Both the position numbers and the translations under genes were made by a program. The notes below the pieces were generated by a model that saw nothing but the letters and a program-made list of their open reading frames with translations, ran no database searches and was not told the origin of the DNA. Source: HGW-17 sp938004375 (GTDB lineage: Bacteria; Myxococcota_A; Polyangia; HGW-17). Taken from it: a DNA stretch of 36,296 bases. Shown piece after piece: positions 16,501-23,169 of the stretch. The stretch lies in the NCBI GenBank assembly GCA_036802685.1, contig DAIRVS010000034.1, positions 1-36,296 on the forward strand. The letters run 5' to 3'. Numbering within the stretch: position 1 is the stretch's first letter; each line of letters starts with the position of its first letter.

Positions 16501-16698
16501 GAGGGCTCCGAGATGTGGGTGGCCATGGCCACCGTCATCATCGGCGGCCTCACGGTGTCCACCTTCATCACCCTGTTCTTCGTGCCGGTGATGTACACGA
16601 CCTTCGAGTTGGGACGCCAGCGCCGGGCCGATCGCCGCAAGCAGAAGCGCATGGATCAGCGCCGCCAGGAGCTCCTGGCCATGGAGGAGGCGAAATGA
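13543..16698 (+). CDS. RND superfamily efflux pump (inner-membrane transporter)
   Basis: The 1051-residue protein is of full AcrB-type length, with twelve predicted helices and two large periplasmic loops. The pump begins with the usual FVHRPTATLIFFLAITLMGLVSL helix. The TM4 proton-relay region reads GMVVDNGIVVLEN, so the first Asp of the AcrB DD pair is kept and the second is Asn. In the TM10 region (NNGIVLVDFTNLLR) the AcrB Lys is replaced by Asn. This D-N plus Asn pattern is found in a recognised SwrC-like subgroup and does not indicate inactivity. The family exports drugs, detergents or lipophilic compounds by proton exchange; the substrate cannot be predicted. The periplasmic loop has Met/Gln-rich segments (IQMQDQGAQMMGGQG). 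It overlaps both neighbours by 4 bases. Confidence 0.94.
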   Translation: MSLSKTFVHRPTATLIFFLAITLMGLVSLKFMKLDLMPDMEIPVITVVTVYAGASPEDVEKNVTKILEEQLSTVSGVDEVTSKSQENISTVTLKFDWDTDLAEASNDIRDKIGLAKRFLPEEVDEPYLFKFDMSMIPVMFMSIQATPERYPTLRQFAEDHIVTPLKNLPGVAQVQMLGGLIRQIRVELDRQRIEETGVTYDGVKAVIATANVSVPGGDLTVNDTTFLLRVPGELTRPSDLEGLVVGMNPQTGAVVHLRDVATVKDSNEEQTFFVVGLNGPSLMLMVQKQSSANTVTVGRTVMKRLAEIKETLPKDVQLVPVMDFTKNITKTIDNLTRTVTTGGALVIVVILLFLRNFKGSLIMALTIPTSMIVAFLFMYLKGYTINMISLTSMSIAIGMVVDNGIVVLENIFQHLERGERPREAAVAGVQEVLGAIFASTLTTVAIFFPVLFVGGVVGIMFSQMAFVITFTLMTSLLVAMALVPTLAGLLLKPPRPMGILGWIFRQSEKAFRGLEEGYRWLLTLALHNKLITFTIVAAVSLSSILIVPYVGTEYMPQMDSGFVQASVELPPGTKAAVTEKYVRELAARIRMQVPEVRTMMTLWGQNKQGGAMSGNQQGDNYGQVMIALVDKEDRRRSAQEVAEALQPLTTMFPGANIKIQMQDQGAQMMGGQGKAVSVEIYGENDLVAASLAGTLEAGMKTIPGITNLQVSRKDGNPEMGVILDRDKASLMGVNMYTAGNTLRTAFNGLTVSKYRENGKEYDIFVRLDPKDRQNLKQLMDLRIPTVTGKFVELGNIATLVQHQGPIAIERKNQQRIVKVEADIMGRDLGSVSEDVETLIKSIHVPEGFQILTGGTRKDQQESFGLLILAMILGVFLVYFVMAAQFESLRDPFIILFTIPFAMLGALWGFVISGQTLSMLSFVGLIMLVGIVVNNGIVLVDFTNLLRHRGLGVIEAVTAAGASRLRPVLMTTITTVCGMIPLALSKGEGSEMWVAMATVIIGGLTVSTFITLFFVPVMYTTFELGRQRRADRRKQKRMDQRRQELLAMEEAK

Positions 16699-17024
16699 GC
16701 GAGCCCGAATCCCCCGCCGCCGGCGCGGCCGTGATGAATCTCACGTACCTGATCTACGACTCCACGCTGGAGACCGACGTCCAAGAGTTCCTCGGCGACT
16801 TCGAGCTCCGGCACTACACCCAGTGGACCGAGGTCCTCGGGTGCGGCGCCCACTCCGAACCCCGCCAGAACTCCCACACCTGGCCGGGGACCAACCACGT
16901 GCTGGCCATCCTCGGCGATGAAACCGTCGAGGACCACCTCTACACCCTCGTCGCCCACGTCCGCCAGAAGACCCCGGGCGTCGGCATCAAGGCCATCACC
17001 GTCCCCGTGCTGCGGCATTCTTGA
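16695..17024 (+). CDS. PG0541-like transporter-associated small protein
   Basis: The 109-residue cytoplasmic protein starts in an ATGA overlap with the RND pump gene. After an Ala/Pro-rich start (1-13) it has a compact alpha/beta pattern like a P-II/ferredoxin-like fold (MNLTYLIYDSTLETDVQEFL, YTQWTEVLGCG, NHVLAILGDETVEDHLYTLV, VGIKAITVPVL). This matches the PG0541 family of small proteins encoded next to RND pumps. The role is probably sensing or regulation of the pump, but is not established. It is the last gene of the operon. Confidence 0.72.
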   Translation: MSEPESPAAGAAVMNLTYLIYDSTLETDVQEFLGDFELRHYTQWTEVLGCGAHSEPRQNSHTWPGTNHVLAILGDETVEDHLYTLVAHVRQKTPGVGIKAITVPVLRHS

Positions 17025-17047
17025 CCTGAACGCCCCGGAGTTGTCAC

Positions 17048-17065
17048 TCCAGAACAAACTCTGGA
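17048..17065. terminator. Small hairpin after the RND operon
   Basis: TCCAGA and TCTGGA pair across a 6-base loop, 24 bases after the stop of the last RND operon gene. There is no T-tract, so terminator activity is uncertain. Confidence 0.25.
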
Positions 17066-17197
17066 ACGGTCTCGCAGTCGGCCACGGGGTCCCGCACCTC
17101 GCAGAGATCGCGGTCCTTGCGGCAATCGGCGGCCAGCGCGTCCCGGGCCTGCGTCTGCAGCACCCGCGGCAGGGTGCGCGAGGCGCGGCGAGGCGGG

Positions 17198-17226
17198 TTG
17201 TCGCCGCCCCTGTTTTGGCGTATACC
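17198..17226 (+). promoter_or_regulatory. Candidate promoter of the EGF/RCC1 lipoprotein gene
   Basis: TTGTCG (17198-17203), a 17-base spacer and TATACC (17221-17226), each matching four of six consensus positions. The predicted start near 17233 leaves a short leader that includes GGAGG at 17236-17240, 8 bases before the ATG at 17249. Confidence 0.5.
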
Positions 17227-17248
17227 GGAAGAAATGGAGGACACGATC

Positions 17249-19678
17249 ATGCGCATGAGAATCCCGGTTTCGAGCCTGCTCCTGGCGTGGTTCCTCTTCC
17301 CGACCGGCTGCGACGATTCCCCGTCGGGGCCGTCCACCGCCAGCGTCTGCGAGCACCTGGTCGCCTGCCACCCCGACACCGCGCTGGAGGACTGCCTGGT
17401 CCAGTTCGGCCGCTTCCGGGACGTGCTCACCGGCGCGGCGTGGTCGGACCTGGGCGGCTGCCTGGCCGGCGCCACCTGCGAAGAGCTCGCCGACGACGGC
17501 TTCTCGACCTGCTTCTTCGAGGCCATGCAGAACGCCCCTTCCGGATCGGCCGACCCCTTCCTCGAGGATTACTGCGAGCAGGCCATCGAGTGCGACCGGT
17601 ACGACACCAGCGTCGACGAGTGCGTCGACCTGGTGAAGGAGAACGGCCAGGGATACGGGGAAGCCATGGGCATCCTGAACCGCGCCACCCAGGCCTGCCT
17701 GGGCGCGTGCGTGGCCGAGCTGCCCTGCGACCGGCTCGACGACTTCTACGAACTGTGCAGCCCGCAGTGCGGCCTGGCCTGGAACGACCCCAACGACGCC
17801 TGCTCGGACCACGGCGCCTGGGAGGACGACCGCTGCGTGTGCGAGACCGGCTACACCGGCCAGTGGTGCGAGGCCTGCGACGCGGGTTTCCGTCCCTACG
17901 ACGACGACTGCGTCGAGGACTGCACCGAGACGACCTGCGGCGGCCACGGCGCCTGCTCGGTGGACGGCTATTGGCTCGAATGCGCCTGCCTCGAGGGCTA
18001 CGAGGGGGAGCGCTGCGATCGCTGCGAGCCCTATTTCCATCAGGTGGACGGGGAGTGCCTGCCCACCTGCGTGGAGGACACCTGCTCCTACCACGGCCAG
18101 TGCACCCCCTACTCCAGCACGTTCGACTGCAGCTGCGACCTGGGTTACACCGGCGACCGCTGCGACCAGTGCCAGCAGGGCTGGACCGCAGACGGCGCCG
18201 ACTGCCTGCCCGTGTGTGCGGCCGACTCCTGCTCGGGGCACGGGACCTGCGAGGGCTGGACCGGGACCGCCGTGTGCACCTGCGACGCGGGCTACGAGGG
18301 AGACGCCTGTGATGCCTGCGTGTCCGGGTACCGTCGCGAGGGGGACGCGTGCGTCCTGGTGTGCGTGCCCGGCGCCTGCCATGACCACGGGATCTGCGAC
18401 GGCACCTCGGGCGTGATCGTGTGCGCCTGCTACGACAACTACGACGGCGCGACCTGCGACGCGTGCGCGCCGGGCTACACGCTCCATGAGGGCACGTGTC
18501 TTCTTCGCGTCGTGGAGCTGGCCGCCGGCTCCCTGCACACCTGCGCCCGCTTCACCGACGGATCCGTGCGCTGCTGGGGCGACGGCACCTCGGGCAAGCT
18601 CGGGTACGGGAACACCGACCACGTGGGCGACGACGAGCTCCCCGCCGACGTCGGCTTCGTCTCCCTGGGCGGCCCCGCGACCGCGCTGTGCGCCGGGACC
18701 GACCACACCTGCGCGCTGCTCGCCTCCGGCGCCGTGCGCTGCTGGGGCTCCAACGAGAACTGGCAACTGGGCCTGCCGGGCGCGACCTTCGTGGGCGACG
18801 ACGAGCTGCCCTCCTCGGTGCCGGCCGTGGACGTGGGGGGCACGGTCGTCGAGCTCGCCTGCGGGCGCGAGCACACCTGCGCGCGGCTCTCCACGGGCGC
18901 CGTGCGTTGCTGGGGCGACTGGATGGCCCTGGGCTACGGGTACGGCCTGATCGTGGGCGACGACGAGACCCCCGCCGAGCTCGGCGACCTGAACCTGGGC
19001 GGCCAGGCGGTCCAGCTCTCGGCCGGCCACTTCCACAACTGCGCGCGCCTGTCCACAGGCGCCCTGCGCTGCTGGGGCAACCACGGCCGCGCCCAGTTGG
19101 GCATCGGCAACGTCGGCTACGACTGGGTGGGCGCCACCCCGGCCGCCCTGGGGGACCTGAGCGTCGGGGGTGTCGTGACCGAGGTGTCCTGCGGCGCCGA
19201 GCACACCTGCGTGCGCCTCGCGGATCAGACCGTGAAGTGCTGGGGCTACGGCCTCTACGGCGCCACCGGCTACGGGTCCACGGCCGATCTGGGCGACAAC
19301 GAGCTGCCCTCGAGTTACGGATCCGTACCCGTGGGCGACGCCGTGGCCTTTTTGGACGCCGGGTCGGGCACCACCTGCGTGATCACCCCCGGAGGTGACG
19401 TGCGCTGCTGGGGCTTCCACGGACTGGGCGTCCCCGGCTACGACATGGTCGGCGACGACGAGACCCCGGACACCCTGCCCCCGGTGCAGACGGGGGCCGA
19501 CGTGACGGCCGTGGCCGTGGGCGATATGCACGCCTGCGCGCTGGACGCCTCGGGGCGCGTGCGCTGCTGGGGGATCGACATGAACGGGCTTTTAGGCCTG
19601 GGCCCCGGCGGCTGCGACGGCCACGTGGGCGACGACGAGCACCCCGACGAGGTGTCCTGGGTCCCGCTGTTCCGCTAG
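17249..19678 (+). CDS. Secreted lipoprotein with five EGF-like modules and a seven-bladed RCC1-type propeller
   Basis: I chose the ATG at 17249 because GGAGG precedes it by 8 bases; the ATG at 17234 has no such site. The 809-residue product has a lipoprotein signal (MRMRIPVSSLLLAWFLFPTGC). It has a Cys-rich helical region (about 30-180), then five EGF-like modules (about 185-420) each built as C..HG.C....C.C..GY.G..C..C, and seven RCC1-type repeats (about 425-809). Each blade holds a strongly conserved HTCA...G.VRCWG core, with paired Cys in every blade. EGF and RCC1 modules are protein-interaction units. Surface display and a binding role are inferred. The repeated VGDDE motif between blades looks like an Asp-rich, possibly calcium-binding, loop. 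It is a heavy consumer of disulfide-forming activity. Confidence 0.9.
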   Translation: MRMRIPVSSLLLAWFLFPTGCDDSPSGPSTASVCEHLVACHPDTALEDCLVQFGRFRDVLTGAAWSDLGGCLAGATCEELADDGFSTCFFEAMQNAPSGSADPFLEDYCEQAIECDRYDTSVDECVDLVKENGQGYGEAMGILNRATQACLGACVAELPCDRLDDFYELCSPQCGLAWNDPNDACSDHGAWEDDRCVCETGYTGQWCEACDAGFRPYDDDCVEDCTETTCGGHGACSVDGYWLECACLEGYEGERCDRCEPYFHQVDGECLPTCVEDTCSYHGQCTPYSSTFDCSCDLGYTGDRCDQCQQGWTADGADCLPVCAADSCSGHGTCEGWTGTAVCTCDAGYEGDACDACVSGYRREGDACVLVCVPGACHDHGICDGTSGVIVCACYDNYDGATCDACAPGYTLHEGTCLLRVVELAAGSLHTCARFTDGSVRCWGDGTSGKLGYGNTDHVGDDELPADVGFVSLGGPATALCAGTDHTCALLASGAVRCWGSNENWQLGLPGATFVGDDELPSSVPAVDVGGTVVELACGREHTCARLSTGAVRCWGDWMALGYGYGLIVGDDETPAELGDLNLGGQAVQLSAGHFHNCARLSTGALRCWGNHGRAQLGIGNVGYDWVGATPAALGDLSVGGVVTEVSCGAEHTCVRLADQTVKCWGYGLYGATGYGSTADLGDNELPSSYGSVPVGDAVAFLDAGSGTTCVITPGGDVRCWGFHGLGVPGYDMVGDDETPDTLPPVQTGADVTAVAVGDMHACALDASGRVRCWGIDMNGLLGLGPGGCDGHVGDDEHPDEVSWVPLFR

Positions 19679-19703
19679 GAGTCCGCTCCCGTAGGAGTCC
19701 GCC

Positions 19704-21092
19704 ATGAACTTCTCCCCTTTCAAAGCGGTAACCAGGTTCGATGATCCAACCGATGCTGTTCGCCTTGGGGTCCTGTCGGCGGTCACCCCCGTCTTTTGCT
19801 ATCGCAAAGCGCCGGGGGGCCCCCACCGCCGCCACCCCGGCGGCTCACTGCCGGTATCATCGAACCTGACCAGCGCTGTCAGGTCCCTGCCCCGCGCGCT
19901 CTGGCCGGTGGCGCTCTGCTGGCTTTGGGCCGCCTTCGGCGCCTGCGGCCGCGGCGACGATCCCGCAGGGCCACCTTCGCCACACCCGATCGCTACGCCC
20001 GCGCCCGCGCCCCCTGCGCCCGCGCCAACGCCACCTGCCCCCGAGGTCACGCCCCCCGCGGTCACTGCGCCCGACCTGACCCCGGCGCTGGCGTCGAAGC
20101 TCGCCGCGCTGCCCCTCTCCTGCATCGGGCGGCCGTACCCCAACAAGCCGGGCCACGTCCACGCCACCGACGCCGAGGCCGTCCCCCATCCGCGAAAGAC
20201 GCCCATCTTCTCGGGCTGCTTCGACTGGCACTCGTCGGTGCACATGCACTGGACGCTGGTGCACCTGCTCGGCCGCTTCCCCAACCTGCCCGAGGCCCCC
20301 CGCATCGTCGCCGCGCTCGACGCCGCTTTCACCCCCGAGAAGGCCGCCCTCGAGCTCGCCTTTTTCCGCACGCCCCACAACGCGACCTTCGAGCGCACCT
20401 ACGGCTGGGCCTGGTACCTGCGCCTGGCCGGCGAACTGGCGCGCCTCGAGCATCCCCGCGCCGCCGCCTGGCGCGCCGCGCTGGCGCCCTTGACCGCCCA
20501 CCTGCGCGACGCCTCCATCGCGTACTTCGACAAGCTCCCCAAGCCCGTGCGCCACGGCGTCCATGCCAACACCGCCTTCGCCATGGACCACATGCTCGGC
20601 TATGCCCGGGCCGTGCAGGACCGTGACTTCGAGTCCGCGCTCTCCCGCCGCGCCCGGGACTTCTTTTTTGCTGATCGCGCCTGCCCGGCCGCCTACGAGC
20701 CCAGCGGCGTGGACTTCGTGTCCCCCTGCCTGGCCGAGGCCCACCTCCTGGCGCAGGTCCTGCCGCCGGACGGGTTCGTCGCCTGGTTCGACGCCTTCCT
20801 GCCGCCCCCCGCCTCCCCGGACTTCGCCAGCCTGCGGGCGCTGCCCCCCGTCACCGACCCGAAGGACTACGTCATCGGGCACCTGGTGGGCCTGGGGTTC
20901 CAACGGGCCTGGTGCTACCGCGGGCTCGCGGCCGCCTTCCCCGAGACCGACCCCCGCCGCCGCTGGTTCACCGCCCTCGCCGCCTCGCACCTGGCCGAGG
21001 GCCTCGCGAGCATGGACCGCACCGGCTACGGCGGCGAGCACTGGCTGGCGAGCTTCGCCACCTACGCCCTCACGGCCGAATCCAAGCCTTGA
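19704..21092 (+). CDS. DUF2891 family protein, predicted lipoprotein with an anomalous N-terminus
   Basis: The 462-residue frame has a good ribosome site (TAGGAG before the ATG). The DUF2891 core begins with YPNKPGHVHATDAEAVPHPR and IFSGCFDWHSSVHMHWTLVHLL, typical of this family. Later His/Trp-rich helices (TYGWAWYLRLAGELARL, VHANTAFAMDHMLGYA, CLAEAHLLAQVL) suggest an alpha/alpha toroid fold as in glycan-active enzymes. No reaction is established. A lipobox (AAFGAC) occurs only near residue 78, after about 55 odd, Pro/Arg-rich residues, so the annotated start may not be the real one. A CTG at 19866 would give a perfect lipoprotein signal. The odd segment coincides with a 12-bp inverted repeat (19734-19867) that may be an inserted element. 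Confidence 0.82.
   Translation: MNFSPFKAVTRFDDPTDAVRLGVLSAVTPVFCYRKAPGGPHRRHPGGSLPVSSNLTSAVRSLPRALWPVALCWLWAAFGACGRGDDPAGPPSPHPIATPAPAPPAPAPTPPAPEVTPPAVTAPDLTPALASKLAALPLSCIGRPYPNKPGHVHATDAEAVPHPRKTPIFSGCFDWHSSVHMHWTLVHLLGRFPNLPEAPRIVAALDAAFTPEKAALELAFFRTPHNATFERTYGWAWYLRLAGELARLEHPRAAAWRAALAPLTAHLRDASIAYFDKLPKPVRHGVHANTAFAMDHMLGYARAVQDRDFESALSRRARDFFFADRACPAAYEPSGVDFVSPCLAEAHLLAQVLPPDGFVAWFDAFLPPPASPDFASLRALPPVTDPKDYVIGHLVGLGFQRAWCYRGLAAAFPETDPRRRWFTALAASHLAEGLASMDRTGYGGEHWLASFATYALTAESKP
19734..19867. repeat. 12-bp perfect inverted repeat bracketing 110 bp at the DUF2891 5' end
   Basis: AGGTTCGATGAT (19734-19745) is the exact reverse complement of ATCATCGAACCT (19856-19867). Between them lies a second small hairpin (GCCGCC/GGCGGC). 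The interval coincides with the part of the DUF2891 frame that does not look like protein. It may be a small non-autonomous element or a structured leader. No clear target duplication is visible. Confidence 0.6.
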
Positions 21093-21115
21093 TTTCCCCG
21101 CGCTCCTGATTGAAA

Positions 21116-22165
21116 ATGCCCGACGGCATGCGTCACCTCTTCGCCCTCTGGCAGCGCTTCAAGCACAAGCTCCTCGCCCACGAGAAGATCCTCTGGGCGC
21201 TGCACTCGGTGTGGGCGCTCACCTACGGCGTGCTGATCATGATCTTCTTCAAAGGGGACTTCGGGCAGGTGCGCAAGCTGCTGATGTTCCTGATGTTCCT
21301 GATGCTGCTGATCATCGCCTTCGACCGCATCGCCGAGCGCGAGACCAAGACCGGGGACAAGAAGCGCGGCGTGAAGCTGGTGCTCAACTACGTCATGAAG
21401 AACATGTACCAGGCGCTGTACTTCTTCATGCTGCCGTTCTACTGGGACGCCACGCAGTTCGACTCCGTCCACTGGCTGTTCACGGCCGCCGTGGGGGCGC
21501 TGGCGGTGCTCTCGACCCAGGACCTCTTCTTCGACAACTTCCTCATGGAGCACAAGTGGATCCGCAACGCGTACTTCGCGTTCTGCCTGTTCGCCGCCTT
21601 CCACCTGCTCCTGCCGGTGCTGCTGCCTTTTCCCCTGCACTACACCATCGCGCTGTCGGCGTTTTGCGCCACGTTCGCCTTCTTCGTGCTGCACCTGCCC
21701 CAGTTCGTGTGGAAGGAGAAGCACTTCCGCTGGGTGCTGGTGATCGCCATCGGCGCCGCCGCGATCATCTACATCGCCCGCCCGCTGGTGCCGCCGGTGC
21801 CCTACCGCGTGGTCCAGTCCGGCGTCACCGGCGAGGATCTGACGCTGCCGGACCGGCCGTTCCCCCGGGGGGTCCACGACCTCTCGGCGGCGGACTTCGG
21901 CCGGCGTCCGCTGTGGGCGTACCAGATCATCCAGAGCCCCACGTTCCCCCACGACACCTTCTGGCACGAGTACCGCCGGGGCTCGGCCCTGGTCTCCCGC
22001 CAGGCGGTGGCGCGCCGCCCCCTGGGGGACGGCCGCTACCTGCTCCACTCGCGGCTCTCCTACGACGACCTGGGCATCGGGGACCCCACCGGCGACTGGA
22101 CCCTCACCCTGCGCACCTCGGGCGGACTGTACCTGAAGTCCCACGGCTTCACGATCATCGAGTGA
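21116..22165 (+). CDS. Polytopic membrane protein with a DUF2914-like C-terminal domain
   Basis: The 349-residue protein has a basic N-terminus and about six to seven hydrophobic helices between residues 25 and 225 (for example AYFAFCLFAAFHLLLPVLLPF and WVLVIAIGAAAIIYIARPLV). A soluble beta-rich domain of about 110 residues follows (IIQSPTFPHDTFWHEYRRGS, LHSRLSYDDLGIGDPTGDW, GLYLKSHGFTIIE). The C-terminal part matches the DUF2914 pattern of a Trp-ending beta sandwich facing the periplasm. Similar membrane-plus-DUF2914 proteins have no known function. The start is uncertain between 21110 (TTG), 21116 and 21128; there is no strong ribosome site. The stop codon is followed one base later by a dispersed double-hairpin element. 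Confidence 0.78.
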   Translation: MPDGMRHLFALWQRFKHKLLAHEKILWALHSVWALTYGVLIMIFFKGDFGQVRKLLMFLMFLMLLIIAFDRIAERETKTGDKKRGVKLVLNYVMKNMYQALYFFMLPFYWDATQFDSVHWLFTAAVGALAVLSTQDLFFDNFLMEHKWIRNAYFAFCLFAAFHLLLPVLLPFPLHYTIALSAFCATFAFFVLHLPQFVWKEKHFRWVLVIAIGAAAIIYIARPLVPPVPYRVVQSGVTGEDLTLPDRPFPRGVHDLSAADFGRRPLWAYQIIQSPTFPHDTFWHEYRRGSALVSRQAVARRPLGDGRYLLHSRLSYDDLGIGDPTGDWTLTLRTSGGLYLKSHGFTIIE

Positions 22166-22166
22166 C

Positions 22167-22285
22167 GGGACGCCCGCAATCACCCAGAGGGACGCCCGCA
22201 AAAGGGCGTCCCGTTTGAGGTCACGAAGTGACCGGAATAACCCGCCGATGAGCCCGGGAAACCGATTTCGATTTCGATTTCGACC
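22167..22285 (+). repeat. Dispersed double-hairpin plus hexamer element, copy 3
   Basis: It begins one base after a stop codon with GGGACGCCCG (22167-22176). Hairpin 1 is GGGACGCCC / GCAAAA loop / GGGCGTCCC (22189-22212). Hairpin 2 is GGTCAC / GAA / GTGACC (22219-22233). After about 29 bases comes CGATTT x3 and CGACC (22263-22285). The same layout occurs in the opposite orientation at 27373-27583, again directly after a stop codon. The first GGGACGCCCG can compete with the 5' arm of hairpin 1 for the same 3' arm. Confidence 0.88.
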
Positions 22286-22431
22286 TTGAGAAATCCAAGC
22301 ACTCAAGAAAACTGAGGTTCATCATTCCTATCGAAATCGGTATTTGGTTGGTAGGTTCCTCTTCTCTGCAGTTGAATCGCGAAGTCAACCAGAACTTCGT
22401 GCGCTTGCCCTGGCCCGGCACGTCAGGTCGC

Positions 22432-22460
22432 TTGACAACCTGTCCTGCCGCGGACATAGT
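22432..22460 (+). promoter_or_regulatory. Promoter of the small protein/nucleotidyltransferase pair
   Basis: TTGACA (22432-22437), a 17-base spacer, and CATAGT (22455-22460). The ATG is at 22469, 8 bases after the -10, and no Shine-Dalgarno site is present, so the mRNA is probably leaderless or nearly so. Confidence 0.6.
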
Positions 22461-22468
22461 CTTCGCAC

Positions 22469-22687
22469 ATGGATGACGGTTCCTCACGCCCGGATCATGA
22501 TGTGCCCTTGACGCCCACCACGTTGGAAACGGCGGAGCCGCGGGCGGAGCCCATCGAGGACCTTTTAAGGGCCGATGGTGTGGATCCTACGCTGATTCGG
22601 TGGATGCTGTCGTTGACCCCCGAACAACGTCTCCGGTGGCTGGACAACGTGGTCCGGACCCTGCACGAGGTGCAGCGTGGAACCTGA
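22469..22687 (+). CDS. Small acidic protein preceding a nucleotidyltransferase
   Basis: The 72-residue product has a disordered acidic/Pro-Thr-rich N-terminal half and a helical C-terminal half (DPTLIRWMLSLTPEQRLRWL then DNVVRTLHEVQRG). The LTPEQRL helix followed by a short amphipathic helix is common in small proteins encoded just before nucleotidyltransferase-fold genes. It overlaps the next gene by 11 bases, and a promoter lies directly in front. The arrangement (small partner first, overlapping larger nucleotidyltransferase second) resembles toxin-antitoxin pairs of the MNT/AbiE kind, which is inference from layout only. Confidence 0.7.
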   Translation: MDDGSSRPDHDVPLTPTTLETAEPRAEPIEDLLRADGVDPTLIRWMLSLTPEQRLRWLDNVVRTLHEVQRGT

Positions 22688-23162
22688 TCTGCGGACCCTG
22701 CTGCTGGAGTTGGCCGACTCCGGCGCCGATTTCGTGGTGGTCGGCGGGATCGCCGCGGTGCTTCAGGGCGTCCCCATGGCCACCTTCGACCTCGATGTCG
22801 TGCACTCCCGGTCCCCCGAGAATGTACGTCGGTTGCTCCACCTGCTGGAACACCTGGACGCCTCTTCCAGGCTCCGACCGCCGTCCGACGCGCTGCTCCC
22901 CGGTGGCGACGCGCTGGGTGGTCCCGGGCATCAATTGCTGCGCACCCGGCTCGGCCCGCTCGATCTGTTGGGCACGGTGGAGGGGGGGCTCGGCTTTGAA
23001 GATCTGGTGCAGCTCAGCGAGCCGTTTCTGCTGGAGGGACGCACCATTCGCGTGCTCTCCCTGCAGGCGCTTGCCGACCTCAAGGAGCACGCGACCCATC
23101 CCAAGGATCAACTCTCCCGTCTGATGATCCTGGAGACCTTGCGGCAAAAGCGGGAGTCGTGA
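22677..23162 (+). CDS. Nucleotidyltransferase-fold protein (MNT/AbiEii-like superfamily)
   Basis: The 161-residue product starts at a GTG inside the preceding gene. The nucleotidyltransferase signature is clear: VVVGGIAAVLQG (G23, G24) followed by TFDLDVV (D38, D40), the GG...DxD core. A later LDLLGTVEG may supply the third acidic residue. The C-terminal region (IRVLSLQALADLKEHATHPK, SRLMILETLRQKRES) matches the helix that closes small nucleotidyltransferases of this type. Such proteins modify tRNA or proteins in toxin-antitoxin modules or act in housekeeping nucleotidyl transfer. The target cannot be told here. With the overlapping small gene upstream it forms a two-gene unit. Confidence 0.78.
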   Translation: MEPDLRTLLLELADSGADFVVVGGIAAVLQGVPMATFDLDVVHSRSPENVRRLLHLLEHLDASSRLRPPSDALLPGGDALGGPGHQLLRTRLGPLDLLGTVEGGLGFEDLVQLSEPFLLEGRTIRVLSLQALADLKEHATHPKDQLSRLMILETLRQKRES

Positions 23163-23169
23163 CGGCGGA

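Larger units (their letters stand above)
17044..17250 (-). pseudogene. Possible gene remnant: short minus-strand reading frame with coding-like codon use
   Basis: On the minus strand a frame ending at 17044 encodes VLQTQARDALAADCRKDRDL followed by a Cys/Asp-rich tail ending PEFVLE. Almost every third base is G or C in the last 45 codons, as in true genes of this window, and the composition resembles the C-terminus of the local Cys-rich secreted proteins. Upstream it soon runs into the 5' end of the plus-strand EGF/RCC1 gene, so no sensible start or promoter is available. It is probably the surviving 3' tail of a truncated gene, or a small overlapping gene. No family recognised. Confidence 0.3.
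22166..22468. other. 303-bp intergenic region
   Basis: From left to right it holds the double-hairpin element (22167-22233), (CGATTT)x3 (22263-22280), and a second 12-bp inverted repeat: ACCGATTTCGAT at 22261-22272 with ATCGAAATCGGT at 22330-22341. It ends with the promoter of the next gene (22432-22460). No open frame with coding character is present. Confidence 0.75.

Noticed and set aside
16940..19531. 863-codon minus-strand frame opposite the EGF/RCC1 gene
   Set aside because: Its apparent repeats mirror the RCC1 and EGF codons on the other strand; there is no start or domain of its own.
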